Counted from the stretch's first letter, positions 14,147-27,026 are shown. The stretch is DNA of 36,287 bases from Thermosynechococcaceae cyanobacterium MS004 (GCA_022402525.1 JAKRSB010000020.1:1-36287); one strand, 5' to 3'. Notes: generated by a model not told the origin, from the sequence alone. Numbers and translations are program-made.

Positions 14147-15574
14147 ATGAACCCTTCCACTCCTTTTGTGTCTGGCCTTGGGGCCGAAGTTATCTCCCCC
14201 CCAAAGCTTCCTCTACAAACCATGTTTCGACTAGGGCTGTTTCAGATGGCGCTGGGCATGATGTCTATTTTGACCCTGGGCGTTCTGAATCGGATTTTGA
14301 TTGATCAGGAATTCTTGGCTGTTCCTGCAACCCTGGCTGGAGGAGCTTTAGCCATGTATCAGTTTGTATCTCCTGCCAGGGTTTGGTTTGGGCAGCTTTC
14401 CGATGCAAAGCCTTGGTTGGGCTATCATCGCACGACCTATATCAGGTGCGGGAGTATTTTGTTTGCCTTGTGCGCCTTTGGTGCGGTTCAGGTGATTTGG
14501 CGGCTGGCTGCAACCCTAGAAACCGTGGGATGGGGTGCGATCGCCTATGGCTGGGTCGCCCTTTTAGCGCTGATGTTTGCGCTGTATGGGCTTTGCATTA
14601 GTTCCTGCTCAACGCCCTTTGCTGCACTCCTCGTAGATGTATCTGACGAAGAAAATCGCTCCAAGCTGGTAGGCATTGTGTGGGCAATGCTCATGGTGGG
14701 GATTGTCCTGGGCGCGGTGTCTAGCGGCTTTTTACTCAAGAGTTTGACCCCAGAAAATCTGGAGTCGTCAATTAACCAATTGTTTATTGCAATTCCGACC
14801 TGTGTTGTAGGGTTAATCTTTACCGCAACGGCTGGGGTTGAAAAGCGCTACTCGCGCTACCGATTTCGCTCTGCGATCGCCGGACGGGAAGACCAAGTTA
14901 CTCTCAAAACTGCGCTTAAAGTTTTGACGGCCAGCCGCCAAACGGGCTTCTTCTTTTGTTTCTTAGGCGTAATGACCCTCGGCCTCTTTTTACAGCAGCC
15001 TATCCTAGAGCCCTACGCAGGCGAAGTGTTTGGCATGACCGTCGCGCAAAGTACCCAGCTAAATGCCTTCTGGGGCATTGGTACGCTGTTTGGCATTACC
15101 CTGACGGGCTTTCTGATTGTGCCGCGCTTTGGCAAACAGACCACGGCCCGCTGGGGCTGTCGGGTGGTTGCGGGCTGCTTTATTTTGGTCATTCTTGCAG
15201 GGCTGACCCGCACTCCATCGGTGCTACAGCTAAGTATGCTGTGCCTGGGACTTGGCTTTGGCCTGACGACCAATAGCGCCGTTAGCCTCATGCTTGACCT
15301 CACGGCTGCCGAAACCGCTGGCACCTTTATTGGAGCATGGGGCTTGGCACAGGCACTCGCTCAGGCCAGCGCAACGGTACTGGGCGGCGTTTTGCTGGAT
15401 TTAGGGCGATCGCTCTTGGGCCAGCCTCTGCTCGCCTACGGATTTGTCTTCACCATTGAGGCGGTGCTCATGCTGCTGGCTGCGGTGCTACTCCAGCGCG
15501 TGAATGTGGATGAGTTTCGGGATAAGACAAAAACCGCGATCGCCACTGTCTTGGCCCACGAGCTAGATGGCTAG
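14147..15574 (+). CDS. BCH/PucC-family major facilitator transporter
   Basis: The 475-residue protein has twelve hydrophobic helices and the marks of the PucC/LhaA family: an N-terminal LPLQTMFRLGLFQMALGMM, the loop FGQLSDAKPWLGYHRTTYIR after helix 2, and the segment CSTPFAALLVDVSDEENRSKL between helices 4 and 5. Family knowledge: in phototrophs these proteins are implicated in delivering (bacterio)chlorophyll to, or assembling, light-harvesting and photosystem complexes. It lies directly upstream of apcE on the same strand but 363 bp away. No coupling is visible, yet the position fits a pigment-protein assembly role. Start ATG at 14147. Confidence 0.9.
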   Translation: MNPSTPFVSGLGAEVISPPKLPLQTMFRLGLFQMALGMMSILTLGVLNRILIDQEFLAVPATLAGGALAMYQFVSPARVWFGQLSDAKPWLGYHRTTYIRCGSILFALCAFGAVQVIWRLAATLETVGWGAIAYGWVALLALMFALYGLCISSCSTPFAALLVDVSDEENRSKLVGIVWAMLMVGIVLGAVSSGFLLKSLTPENLESSINQLFIAIPTCVVGLIFTATAGVEKRYSRYRFRSAIAGREDQVTLKTALKVLTASRQTGFFFCFLGVMTLGLFLQQPILEPYAGEVFGMTVAQSTQLNAFWGIGTLFGITLTGFLIVPRFGKQTTARWGCRVVAGCFILVILAGLTRTPSVLQLSMLCLGLGFGLTTNSAVSLMLDLTAAETAGTFIGAWGLAQALAQASATVLGGVLLDLGRSLLGQPLLAYGFVFTIEAVLMLLAAVLLQRVNVDEFRDKTKTAIATVLAHELDG

Positions 15575-18646
<3,072 letters not shown>

Positions 18647-18659
<13 letters not shown>

Positions 18660-19089
18660 AAAGTTTAGAAACTGAACTTTGGCTCCTTTAATTCACCCTT
18701 GCGCTCCTCCAACAGGAAGGCGTGAGGGTGTTTTTCTGTCCAAACGGACTGGAGGCGGGACTCAACCTTAAGATTTTGAACCGACGCTCGGCAAGCGTTT
18801 TAGGCATTAAATCAGCCCCTTTGGGCTGGAGTTTTAAAAACTATTACAGCTTTCGCTGCAATGTAACCTTAATGATTGAAAATAATACAGATGGGGCATT
18901 AAGGCTGAGCCACTTTACGGTGTTCAGCTCACGGCTACGGATTGAATCTTTATTAAAATGCAGGACTTGGCTGACAGGCTGCTGTTTACGAAGGATGCAA
19001 CCTAACGTATCTAGGCGCTTTTTTGTTTAGATATGCCGAAAGTCCCTTGAGATAGCCTTGTTTATCTTTCTTATTGGAGGAATCCATCA
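18647..19089 (+). other. apcE-apcA intergenic region
   Basis: This 443-bp stretch holds the apcE terminator (18694-18735) and then about 350 bp of AT-rich leader that must contain the apcA promoter; I could not fix its elements. The ribosome binding site TTGGAGG of apcA is at its end. The open frame at 18722-19030 begins inside the terminator and is not a gene. Confidence 0.6.
18694..18735 (+). terminator. Intrinsic terminator after apcE
   Basis: CACCCTTGCGC (18694-18704) pairs with GCGTGAGGGTG (18720-18730) over 11 positions, two of them G-U pairs, followed immediately by TTTTT. It lies 48 bp after the apcE stop and would separate apcE from apcABC transcription. Confidence 0.8.
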
Positions 19090-19575
19090 ATGAGTGTTGT
19101 CACGAAATCAATCGTGAATGCGGATGCCGAAGCCCGCTACCTGAGCCCAGGAGAATTGGATCGGATTAAAGGTTTTGTAACCACGGGTGAACGCCGTCTT
19201 CGGATCGCTCAAACCCTCACTGAAAACCGCGAACGGATTGTTAAGGGAGCTGGTGATCAGCTATTCCAAAAGCGTCCTGATATTGTTTCTCCCGGCGGCA
19301 ATGCTTACGGTGAAGAAATGACCGCAACCTGTCTTCGTGACCTTGACTACTACCTTCGCCTGGTTACTTACGGCGTTGTGTCCGGTGACGTGACCCCGAT
19401 TGAAGAAATTGGAATTGTGGGTGTCAAGGAAATGTACAACTCCTTGGGAACTCCCATTCCTGCGGTTGCCGAAGGCGTCCGTGCTATGAAGAGTGTTTCT
19501 GCTTCACTGCTGTCTGGTGAAGACGCATCTGAAGCTGGCGCTTACTTTGACTTCGTTATTGGTGCAATGCAGTAA
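19090..19575 (+). CDS. apcA: Allophycocyanin alpha subunit
   Basis: The 161-residue protein has the exact family length and begins [20 protein letters not shown]. The phycocyanobilin is attached to Cys81 in [15 protein letters not shown]. With ApcB it forms the (alpha-beta)3 trimers of the phycobilisome core. TTGGAGG sits nine bases before the ATG, one of the best ribosome binding sites in the window, as expected for a very abundant protein. It is the first gene of apcA-apcB-apcC; apcB follows after 67 bp. Confidence 0.99.
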   Translation: MSVVTKSIVNADAEARYLSPGELDRIKGFVTTGERRLRIAQTLTENRERIVKGAGDQLFQKRPDIVSPGGNAYGEEMTATCLRDLDYYLRLVTYGVVSGDVTPIEEIGIVGVKEMYNSLGTPIPAVAEGVRAMKSVSASLLSGEDASEAGAYFDFVIGAMQ

Positions 19576-19642
19576 TTTCTGTAATTCTCCAACGCTAAAC
19601 GCGAACGATTTTAGAGCCATAAGTACTTAAGGAAACAAAATT

Positions 19643-20128
19643 ATGCAAGACGCAATTACTTCCGTTATTAACGCCTCAGACGTTCAGGGTCAGTACCTGG
19701 ATGCTTCTGCACTGAACAAGCTGAAAACCTATTTCCAAACTGGTGAAGTGCGCGTCCGCGCAGCTTCTGTGATCAGCTCCAATGCAGCAACGATCGTGAA
19801 GGAAGCTGTAGCTAAGGCATTGCTGTACTCGGATGTCACTCGTCCCGGTGGCAACATGTACACCACTCGTCGCTATGCAGCCTGCATTCGTGACTTGGAC
19901 TACTACCTCCGCTATGCAACCTATGCGATGCTTGCTGGGGATGCTTCCATTTTGGATGAGCGCGTTCTCAATGGTCTGAAGGAAACCTATAATTCTTTGG
20001 GTGTTCCTGTGAACTCCACGGTTCAAGCCATCCAAGCGATCAAAGAAGTGGCAGCTGGTCTTGTCGGCCCTGATGCTGGCAAAGAACTGGGTGTTTACCT
20101 TGACTATATCTCCTCTGGCTTAGGCTAA
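19643..20128 (+). CDS. apcB: Allophycocyanin beta subunit
   Basis: The 161-residue protein begins [20 protein letters not shown]. Cys81 in [18 protein letters not shown] binds phycocyanobilin, and Asn71 in RPGGNMYT is the residue methylated in beta-type phycobiliproteins. It partners ApcA in core trimers. It follows apcA by 67 bp with no terminator between them, so the two are co-transcribed at matching level. Confidence 0.99.
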   Translation: MQDAITSVINASDVQGQYLDASALNKLKTYFQTGEVRVRAASVISSNAATIVKEAVAKALLYSDVTRPGGNMYTTRRYAACIRDLDYYLRYATYAMLAGDASILDERVLNGLKETYNSLGVPVNSTVQAIQAIKEVAAGLVGPDAGKELGVYLDYISSGLG

Positions 20129-20364
20129 GGAATCTCAGGTCGTCAAGATCTCTTGATTCTGAAGGGTTAATCTGAAGGATAAACTTGAGGTCTGGAATGT
20201 TGAGGGCTAGGTCTAGCTTGTTGAAGGCTAATCTCGACACTGGAGAGGTTGGTTTTGGTGATCTAGCATTAGTCTTCAGATTCCAGGCCTTAGCATTTTG
20301 AAGGGACTGTCCTCTGCGGCCGTCTTGATAGTAGGGTTGGACAGATTTAGGAGCAAGCCGAATT

Positions 20365-20568
20365 ATGCGGTTTTTTAAGGTGACAGCCTGCGTGCCTAGC
20401 CAAACTCGGATTCGCACTCAGCGGGAATTACAGAATACTTTTTTCACAAAATTAGTTCCTTACGATAACTGGTTTACAGAGCAGCAGCGCATTATGAAAA
20501 TGGGCGGCAGAATTTTGAAGGTTGAATTGGCGACAGGTAAGCCTGGTGCTAATACAGGTCTTCTGTAG
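20365..20568 (+). CDS. apcC: Phycobilisome small core linker ApcC
   Basis: The 67-residue basic protein begins MRFFKVTACVPSQTRIRTQ and contains LQNTFFTKLVPYDNWFTEQQ and MKMGGRILKVELATGKPG, the signature of the 7.8-kDa linker that caps allophycocyanin trimers. It follows apcB after 236 bp. That spacer contains dispersed repeats (AATCTGAAG and its complement CTTCAGATT; CTGTCC and GGACAG flanking a loop just before the AGGAG of apcC). Such structure could lower apcC expression relative to apcAB, but this is inference. A terminator at 20639-20666 ends the unit. Confidence 0.98.
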   Translation: MRFFKVTACVPSQTRIRTQRELQNTFFTKLVPYDNWFTEQQRIMKMGGRILKVELATGKPGANTGLL

Positions 20569-20638
20569 TGCGCTTGTATTCAGTACGCCTATATGTAGTG
20601 CGCTCGTAGACTGTTCTTGATTGCTGAATTAAGTCTAA

Positions 20639-20666
20639 GGGGGTTAGAAGTTCTAGCCTCCTTTTT
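20639..20666 (+). terminator. Intrinsic terminator after apcC
   Basis: GGGGGTTAGA pairs with TCTAGCCTCC (two G-U pairs) around a three-base loop and is followed by TTTTT. It lies 70 bp beyond the apcC stop and ends the apcABC transcript before ftsW. Confidence 0.8.
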
Positions 20667-20765
20667 GCTGTTTGGGGATGGGGTAATCGATCAAATCCTT
20701 TTGGCGCGTACTTTTAAGCATAAATCCGCTATACTGGCATCGACTTTGGCACAGGTGCGATCGCA

Positions 20766-21926
20766 GTGAATCTCCGCCGCTATATTCCCTTTCTTGATCC
20801 GTCCGTTGCGCATTGGGCAACAGAGGCCCGTGTCCTTCACTGGCTCACCTTTACTTGGCTCTTTATTGGCCTAGCCGTTTTGTACTCGGTCTCTTTCCAC
20901 ACGGGCCTTGCGGAATCTGGGGATGGACTGTACTACTTTAAGCGACAGTTTATTGGGGTATTGTTTGGGCTAGTTGCCTTTGCGATCGCCGTACGGGTTC
21001 CGCTCAAGCGGATGTTAATTTACACCCCCATTTTGTTTTTCGTCTTTTTAATTCTGATTTTTGCAACCCGACTGCCGGGGCTAGGAACCTCAGTCAATGG
21101 GGCAACGCGGTGGATTCAAGTCGGCCCTTTTCCCCTCCAGCCTTCCGAGATTATGAAGCCCATTCTAGTTTTGCAAGGGGCGCAAATCTTTGCCCGATGG
21201 ACTAGGCTAACGCTGCGGGAAAAATCTGTGTGGCTAGGGCTGTTTGCCTTGACACTGCTGGGAATTTTGATTCAGCCAAACCTCAGCACTACCGCACTCT
21301 ACGGCATCACCCTCTGGCTGATGGCCTTGGCGGCGGGGCTGCCCTTGTTCCAGCTTAGTGGAACAGCGTTGGCCGGAGTTTTAGTTGCGGCCGTTAGCAT
21401 TAGCCTTAAGGAGTATCAGCAGCGGCGGATTTTATCCTTTCTGAATCCGTGGAATGACCCCATGCAGGATGGGTATCAGCTCATTCAGAGCCTGCTGGCG
21501 ATCGGCTCCGGGGGGCCTTTGGGGACTGGATTTGGCCAATCTCAGCAAAAGCTTTCTTATTTGCCCTTTCAGCACACAGACTTCATTTTTTCAATTTTTA
21601 GTGAAGAATTTGGGCTCATGGGTAGCCTATTTTTAATTGCACTGCTGATGGTGTATAGTACCTTGGCCCTCAAAGTTGCCCTTAAAACTCAGCATCCTAT
21701 GCATCGCCTGATTGCGATTGGGGCGATGGTGTTTATGGTGGGCCAGTCTTTTTTCCATATTGGTGTGGCGATCGGAGTGCTACCCACAACGGGGCTGCCG
21801 CTGCCGCTGTTTAGCTACGGGAGCAACTCGATGATTGCCAGCCTATTTATTTCAGGCCTTTTGATCCGAGTGGCGCGCGAGACGCAGGCATCGGTGGTGA
21901 TTCCGCTGCCGCTTCGTGCCCGTTAG
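20766..21926 (+). CDS. ftsW: FtsW/RodA/SpoVE (SEDS) peptidoglycan glycosyltransferase
   Basis: The 386-residue protein starts with GTG at 20766 (MNLRRYIPFLDPSV) and has ten hydrophobic helices. Family motifs include GATRWIQVGPFPLQPSEIMK after helix 4, the loop FLNPWNDPMQDGYQLIQSL, GFGQSQQKLSYLPFQHTDFI with the conserved acidic residues of the active region, and GLPLPLFSYGSNSMI near the end. SEDS proteins polymerise lipid II into glycan strands together with a class B penicillin-binding protein. I favour FtsW over RodA from overall similarity to cyanobacterial FtsW, but the two are close. No clear ribosome binding site precedes the GTG, where a HIP1 site (GCGATCGC) lies instead. Confidence 0.85.
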   Translation: MNLRRYIPFLDPSVAHWATEARVLHWLTFTWLFIGLAVLYSVSFHTGLAESGDGLYYFKRQFIGVLFGLVAFAIAVRVPLKRMLIYTPILFFVFLILIFATRLPGLGTSVNGATRWIQVGPFPLQPSEIMKPILVLQGAQIFARWTRLTLREKSVWLGLFALTLLGILIQPNLSTTALYGITLWLMALAAGLPLFQLSGTALAGVLVAAVSISLKEYQQRRILSFLNPWNDPMQDGYQLIQSLLAIGSGGPLGTGFGQSQQKLSYLPFQHTDFIFSIFSEEFGLMGSLFLIALLMVYSTLALKVALKTQHPMHRLIAIGAMVFMVGQSFFHIGVAIGVLPTTGLPLPLFSYGSNSMIASLFISGLLIRVARETQASVVIPLPLRAR

Positions 21927-22016
21927 ACCTGTTCAGAGCCCCGTGCTCCTGCGAGCATCCTGCGAGCAGCGACCGTTAGAATAGGAAGGGGTTACAGATA
22001 AGGTCACGCCGATTTG

Positions 22017-22931
22017 ATGAGTGTTTTTTCGCCCCTTCAGTTCATCTTCGATCAGGTCTTATTCGTTCAGATTCTCTTCGATCAGTCTCTATTCGACCAA
22101 TTCACCTCTATTCAGCCCACCCTGCATCAAGTTTCTCTCAGCCAGCCTGCATCCCTTCAGCTTGCTGTTTCCTGGCTCAATCAGCCTTGGTTTGAGCAGG
22201 TTCGGCTGAGCCTTTATCACCTCGATCAGTGGGTCAATATCCAGGTTGCTCAGCAGCTCAATCACCTCAGCCTTTTGAGCATCGGTTTTTTATTTGGCGC
22301 TGGCCTGCTGACAAGCCTAACCCCCTGTACCCTGTCGATGCTCCCCATTACGATGGGCTACATTGGCGGCTATGAGGCCAAAAATCGCTGGCAGGGCACC
22401 GTGCAGTCCATTTGGTTTGCCCTAGGGTTATCAACCACCTTGGCAGGGCTTGGCATTGGTGCAGCCCTGTTGGGCAGAATCTACGGCAAGGTTGGGACAG
22501 GGCTGGGGCTGGTGGTGAGCGTCGTTGCAATTCTGATGGGGCTTTATCTGCTAGAAGCGCTGCCGCTGCGGCTACCCAGTCTGTCTCTGGGGCAAAACTG
22601 GAATTTGGAGCATTTGCCGAAGGGGGTGCGGGCTTTTCTGTTGGGGTTGACCTTTGGCCTGGTGGCCTCTCCCTGCAGCACACCCGTCTTGGCGACGCTG
22701 CTGGCCTGGATTTCGAGTACCCAGAATCCTGTACTGGGGGGTGGGCTTCTGCTGTCCTATACAAGTGGATATGTGCTGCCCATTATTGTGGTGGGGATGT
22801 TTACGGCCAGCATGAAGCAGTTTCTATCCATTCGGCAGTGGTCGGGCTGGATTAATCCGGCTAGCGGGGTGCTCTTGGTGGGGTTTGGCGTTTTTTCGTT
22901 AGTGACTCGACTTTTGCCGATTTCGGTTTAA
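22017..22931 (+). CDS. ccdA: CcdA-type thiol transporter for cytochrome c maturation
   Basis: The start is set at the ATG at 22017; a TTG directly before it is in frame. The 304-residue protein has six hydrophobic helices after residue 80 and the two Cys of the family, LTPCTLSMLPI and ASPCSTPVLATL. CcdA carries reducing equivalents across the thylakoid membrane so that the haem-binding Cys of apocytochromes stay reduced. Family members have about 245 residues; here an extra 55-60 residues precede the core, rich in F/Q/L/S and encoded by a degenerate TTCGATCAG-type DNA repeat (22046-22110). The real start could lie further in. It stands next to ccs1, its functional partner in System II. Confidence 0.88.
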   Translation: MSVFSPLQFIFDQVLFVQILFDQSLFDQFTSIQPTLHQVSLSQPASLQLAVSWLNQPWFEQVRLSLYHLDQWVNIQVAQQLNHLSLLSIGFLFGAGLLTSLTPCTLSMLPITMGYIGGYEAKNRWQGTVQSIWFALGLSTTLAGLGIGAALLGRIYGKVGTGLGLVVSVVAILMGLYLLEALPLRLPSLSLGQNWNLEHLPKGVRAFLLGLTFGLVASPCSTPVLATLLAWISSTQNPVLGGGLLLSYTSGYVLPIIVVGMFTASMKQFLSIRQWSGWINPASGVLLVGFGVFSLVTRLLPISV

Positions 22932-22940
22932 GTGTGGGCT

Positions 22941-22958
22941 GCCCCAAACTTTGGGGGC
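22941..22958. repeat. Hairpin between ccdA and ccs1
   Basis: GCCCCAAA and TTTGGGGGC are nearly exact complements. No T-run follows on the plus strand, so it is more likely an mRNA stability or processing element than a terminator. Confidence 0.4.
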
Positions 22959-23009
22959 TGATCAACTCGTGGTGCTTATTTTCCGCGATTATTTTCTAAG
23001 GGTTTTGTC

Positions 23010-24392
23010 ATGCTTTCTTCGACCTTCAGGCGTGTCCGGACTGAGCTACTGCCGATTTTGGCGGACTTACGATTTGCGATCGCCCTACTGTTGGCGATCG
23101 CGCTGTTCAGCATTTCCGGCACGGTGATTGAGCAGGAGCAGTCCGCTGCCTTTTATCAGGCCAACTATCCAGAAGCGCCTGCCCTATTTGGCTTTTTAAC
23201 CTGGAAGGTGATTTTAGCCATCGGTTTAGACCATGTCTATAAAACCTGGTGGTTTCTTTCTCTAATGATTTTATTTGGCAGTAGCTTAGCGACCTGCACC
23301 TTTACCAGACAGTTTCCGGCACTCAAGGCGGCCCGCACCTGGAAATTTTATGACCGACCTCGTCAGTTTGAAAAGCTGGCACTGAGCGCGATGGTTCCCA
23401 CGAGCGCTACAGCAGCATCCTTGGCTCCCCTAGCTCAGGCCTTGGCACAAAAGCGCTTTAAGGTGTTTCAGTCTGACAATGCCCTCTATGCACGGAAGGG
23501 GCTGGCCGGACGAATTGGGCCAATTGTGGTGCATGCCAGCATGATTTTGATTTTGCTGGGCGCAATTTGGGGCACGTTTACTGGATTTATGGCGCAGGAA
23601 CTGGTGCCGAGTGGTGACACTTTTCGGGTGCAAAATATCGTACAGGCCGGATCTTGGGCCAGACCACAAATTCCCAAAGACTGGTCGATGCGCGTGAATC
23701 GATTCTGGATTGACTACACATCCACTGGAGATATTGATCAGTTTTATTCTGATCTTTCGGTGCTGGATAACCAAGGTCAGGAAATAGATCGCAAAACTAT
23801 CCACGTGAACCAGCCCCTCAAGCATCAGGGCGTGACGGTTTACCAAACCGACTGGGCGATCGCAGCCGTCAAGGTGCGGGTCAACAATAGCCCTATTTTC
23901 CGACTGCCTATGGCACGTTTGCAGGTTGAGGGCGGACGGCTGTGGGGCACATGGGTACCCATTAAACCAGACTTAAGCGCAGGGGTTTCTCTGGTGGCGC
24001 GGGACATGCAGGGAACCGTCGTGGTCTACGACACCACGGGCAAACTGATCGGCTCTCTGCGGACGGGCATGAGTCTTTCCGTGGAAGGCATTGAGCTATC
24101 TCTGATAGAGGTTATCGGCAGTACGGGACTGCAAATCAAGGCCGACCCAGGCATTCCGTTTGTGTACGCAGGGTTTGGCCTTCTGATGCTGAGCGTGATG
24201 ATCAGCTACATTTCCCACTCTCAGGTTTGGGCACTTCTGGAGGACGAAACCCTCTACATTGGGGGGCGCACCAACCGAGGACAAATTCTCTTTGAGCGGG
24301 AGCTTGTGGAGGTTGTCAATCAGCTCCAGCAGGAAGAATTGAATGTCGCCGCAGCGCCCCTAGTTACGGCAGAGGCTGGAGACCTGACGTAG
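23010..24392 (+). CDS. ccs1: Cytochrome c biogenesis protein Ccs1 (ResB family)
   Basis: The 460-residue protein shows the ResB layout. Three hydrophobic helices lie in the N-terminal part ([23 protein letters not shown]; the segment around [39 protein letters not shown]). A large soluble domain on the lumenal side contains [14 protein letters not shown], and a final helix lies near [21 protein letters not shown]. Ccs1 works with CcsA in haem delivery and ligation to c-type cytochromes such as cytochrome f and c6. It follows ccdA after 78 bp and the two are likely one unit. CcsA is not in this window. ATG at 23010. Confidence 0.93.
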   Translation: MLSSTFRRVRTELLPILADLRFAIALLLAIALFSISGTVIEQEQSAAFYQANYPEAPALFGFLTWKVILAIGLDHVYKTWWFLSLMILFGSSLATCTFTRQFPALKAARTWKFYDRPRQFEKLALSAMVPTSATAASLAPLAQALAQKRFKVFQSDNALYARKGLAGRIGPIVVHASMILILLGAIWGTFTGFMAQELVPSGDTFRVQNIVQAGSWARPQIPKDWSMRVNRFWIDYTSTGDIDQFYSDLSVLDNQGQEIDRKTIHVNQPLKHQGVTVYQTDWAIAAVKVRVNNSPIFRLPMARLQVEGGRLWGTWVPIKPDLSAGVSLVARDMQGTVVVYDTTGKLIGSLRTGMSLSVEGIELSLIEVIGSTGLQIKADPGIPFVYAGFGLLMLSVMISYISHSQVWALLEDETLYIGGRTNRGQILFERELVEVVNQLQQEELNVAAAPLVTAEAGDLT

Positions 24393-24426
24393 TAGCAATG
24401 CCTGAGATGGCCCTTTAAGACTTACG

Positions 24427-24462
24427 CTCAGTCCCTCACTCAGTCCCTCACTCAGTCCCTCA
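24427..24462. repeat. 12-bp tandem repeat, 3 perfect copies
   Basis: CTCAGTCCCTCA is repeated three times in the spacer between ccs1 and the DUF3493 gene. Confidence 0.95.
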
Positions 24463-24487
24463 ATTAGACCCGCAACAGGATAAGACA

Positions 24488-24736
24488 ATGGCAGACCCCT
24501 TAAACGAAGAACAGCTCTCTCGGCTTCGCGCTGAAGCGAAAGCGCCCTATCGGGGGGTTCGTCGCTTTTTCTATATTGCCCTGGGTGGCTCCGCCTTTCT
24601 GGGAGGGTTTGTATTTTTAATGAAGGCGATCGCGGGGGAAAACTTAGCGGATACTTTGCCCAATCTGCTGTTGCAGACGAGCGTTTGTGCGCTCATTATT
24701 TGGCTTTGGCGGCGCGAGCAGCCTCCGCAGCCCTAG
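24488..24736 (+). CDS. DUF3493 small membrane protein (LPA1/REP27-like)
   Basis: The 82-residue protein begins MADPLNEEQLSRLRAEAKAPYRGVRRFFYIALGGSAF and has two transmembrane helices (about 27-47 and 58-75). The sequence RAEAKAPYRGVRRFFYIA is typical of DUF3493. That domain is also the C-terminal part of plant LPA1 / algal REP27, which help D1 synthesis and photosystem II assembly. A thylakoid role is therefore likely, though the TPR part of the plant proteins is absent. It lies downstream of ccdA-ccs1 and may share their transcript. AGGA precedes the ATG at a spacing of about six. Confidence 0.82.
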   Translation: MADPLNEEQLSRLRAEAKAPYRGVRRFFYIALGGSAFLGGFVFLMKAIAGENLADTLPNLLLQTSVCALIIWLWRREQPPQP

Positions 24737-24777
24737 TATTTCTGGCTCTAGCTTCTCTAGCGCTAGCTTTTCAAGCG

Positions 24778-25425
24778 CTAAATCATGCGTTGCTCAATGG
24801 CCCAGCGCGCTAATTCTGTCCGATTATGGAGGCCAGTCTTACCTAACATATTACTGACATGGCTCTCAACCGTACGTTGACTGACACTCAAGCCCTCAGC
24901 AATTTCTTTATTCGACATTCCCTTTGCCACCATTTGAATGACGCGCTGCTCCGTCGGCGTTAAATCCACATCAAACGGTACCTGCACTGACACAGCGCTC
25001 CCCAAGTCTGGCCCTTGAGCCTGACGCATCCGCTCGGCCTGATTGAGAGATGCTTCAATTTGAGCCACCAGCTCATCTGGCTCAAAGGGCTTGACCATAT
25101 ACACATCCGCACCCTTACTGAGTCCGGTCACTCGGTCTTGAATTTGCCCCTTGGCAGATAGAAATAAGATGGGTAAACAGCTCGTCTGGGAATTTTCCCG
25201 TACCTTTTTAACAAACGTATAGCCGTCCATCTCCGGCATCATTACATCGCAAATGATGAGATGGGGCAAGTCTTTTTCCAGCAACTTGAGGGCATCTCGG
25301 CCATTCTTAGCCGTTGTAACCCCATAACCCCGCATCTCCAGGTAGTCTTTGACGAGCAAGACCAGGTTAGGATCATCGTCTATTAAAAGCAGCTGCTTGC
25401 TTGCGGTCGTGACTGTATCTGGCAT
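24778..25425 (-). CDS. NarL/FixJ-family response regulator (Rre1/Ycf29-like)
   Basis: The 215-residue protein has a receiver domain (about 10-128) with the acidic pair DDD at 16-18, phosphoacceptor Asp60 in LIICDVMMPEMDGYTF, and Lys112 in MVKPFEPDEL. A LuxR/GerE-type helix-turn-helix follows (about 150-213: LTPTEQRVIQMVAKGMSNKEIAEGLSVSQRTVESHV), ending NRTELARWAIEQRMI. It should be a phosphorylation-controlled transcription factor. The architecture and C-terminus resemble the conserved cyanobacterial/red-plastid Ycf29 (Rre1) regulators of stress responses, but I cannot exclude another NarL paralogue. No sensor kinase lies next to it. Confidence 0.85.
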   Translation of the reverse strand: MPDTVTTASKQLLLIDDDPNLVLLVKDYLEMRGYGVTTAKNGRDALKLLEKDLPHLIICDVMMPEMDGYTFVKKVRENSQTSCLPILFLSAKGQIQDRVTGLSKGADVYMVKPFEPDELVAQIEASLNQAERMRQAQGPDLGSAVSVQVPFDVDLTPTEQRVIQMVAKGMSNKEIAEGLSVSQRTVESHVSNMLGKTGLHNRTELARWAIEQRMI

Positions 25426-25666
25426 GATCGGAAGTCCAGCAAAGTGCTAAATGGTTGAGGCCAACCCTATTTTGTCAAGCTGATGATTGGCGGTATCCCG
25501 AATCCTGAATTCTTCCACTCTGACTACAGGTTGCTCTAGAACAACTCAAGCCTTCATGGACTTTTAGATGCTGCATCGCTAGCCCCTCACAGCTAAAGTA
25601 CCCAAAACTGCTCCGTAAATACACGGGGTTCTAAAATCAATTCTCGGACATTATTTCTAGAATGCT

Positions 25667-26761
25667 CTAGGGCGCAACCAGGCTAGGGGAGGTTGCCGCT
25701 GCCTCCAGAACACTGAAGGACGGCTCAACAATGGGCTGCTCAGTAGGGAAGGATTCAAGACTAGACTGTTTAGCGCGATCTAGAAGTGCCCACACCGAAA
25801 AGAGGAGCGGGTCTAGCCCCTGCTGGGCGATCGCAGAAATGGTAAGCACCTCTTGGCTACAGTGTTCTCTTAGAGATTGGCAAAGCTGATCAATACGTTC
25901 TGACTCAACCGCATCCTGCTTATTGAGCACAATCACCTGGGGTCTAAGCTCTAGCCCTTGACCATAGGCCACCAGCTCTTGCTGAATCACCTGATAATCC
26001 TGAAGCGGATCGGCAGCCGTTGCATCAACCAAATGCACCAGCACCGATGTCCGCTCAATATGGCGCAGAAACTCGTGTCCCAGCCCCACGCCCGCATGGG
26101 CACCTTCAATGAGCCCTGGAATATCAGCAAAGACTACCCCGTCTCCATTGGGATGGGGTACGACGCCCAAATTTGGAATCAGCGTTGTGAAAGGATAGTC
26201 CGCAATTTTTGGGCGGGCGGCGGACAAGACCGAAATCAAGGTGGACTTACCCGCATTGGGCAGGCCAATAATTCCCACTTCAGCCAGTAGCTTCAGTTCT
26301 AAGCGCAACTGCCGCTCCTCTCCTGGCAGCCCTGGCAGCGCATGTTCCGGCGCACGGTTACGATTTGAGAGAAAGTGCTTATTGCCTAACCCCCCTTTGC
26401 CCCCGTGGGCAATCACCAACTGCTGACCTGGTTCGGTTAGGTCGCCCAGGCATTCATCCGTCTCCATATCAAAGACCACCGTACCGCAGGGCACCTCAAC
26501 AATGAGGTCTTCACCAGAGGCCCCCGTTAGGTTCTTGGGCCCTCCACGGGTTCCGTCCTCGGCGGCAAAAATATGCACGTACCTAAAATCAAGCAGCGTT
26601 TGTAAGTTTGAATCGGCCTGAAGAATGACGGAGCCACCTCGTCCGCCATTCCCTCCAGCAGGCCCACCGGCAGGGACATACTTTTCCCGACGGAAGGCCA
26701 CCATGCCGTCGCCGCCCTTGCCGCCTTTGACAAAAACTTCTGCTTGATCAATAAAACGCAT
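25667..26761 (-). CDS. obgE: Obg-family GTPase (ribosome assembly)
   Basis: The 364-residue protein begins with the Gly-rich Obg fold ([20 protein letters not shown], with [14 protein letters not shown]), residues 1-158, followed by the GTPase domain. There the P-loop is GLPNAGKST (166-174), switch [14 protein letters not shown] (211-222), and the base-specificity motif NKQD. A short unconserved Ser/Pro-rich tail follows (from about 330). Obg proteins associate with the 50S subunit and link its maturation to growth and stress. ATG at 26761. The downstream genes are on other units, so it appears monocistronic. Confidence 0.96.
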   Translation of the reverse strand: MRFIDQAEVFVKGGKGGDGMVAFRREKYVPAGGPAGGNGGRGGSVILQADSNLQTLLDFRYVHIFAAEDGTRGGPKNLTGASGEDLIVEVPCGTVVFDMETDECLGDLTEPGQQLVIAHGGKGGLGNKHFLSNRNRAPEHALPGLPGEERQLRLELKLLAEVGIIGLPNAGKSTLISVLSAARPKIADYPFTTLIPNLGVVPHPNGDGVVFADIPGLIEGAHAGVGLGHEFLRHIERTSVLVHLVDATAADPLQDYQVIQQELVAYGQGLELRPQVIVLNKQDAVESERIDQLCQSLREHCSQEVLTISAIAQQGLDPLLFSVWALLDRAKQSSLESFPTEQPIVEPSFSVLEAAATSPSLVAP

Positions 26762-27026
26762 GGGTGCAGCCTAGGGTGTAGCAATGTTAAAGCGAGAATT
26801 GTAAGACAAGAATTGTAGGACAAATCCTGGGAGACGGACTGGGTGTCAAGCTGTCCTGTCCTCGCAGACCTTACAAAACCCCTGAATACAGGAATTCTCA
26901 AGATTCTGCTGAAGCAGCACCCAAGATCACATCGTCCAGAATCGCTCTGGCCTTGCAAGCTCACTTTCTAGTCTATCCTGCTTCTAGACTAGCCAGTTGA
27001 AACACCCTACTGATTGCGATCGCAAT

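Noticed and set aside
18722-19030. 102-codon plus-strand open frame between apcE and apcA
   Set aside because: It starts with GTG inside the apcE terminator hairpin, has no ribosome binding site, and its residue composition (Cys/Arg/Leu-rich) does not look coding; the region is the apcA leader.
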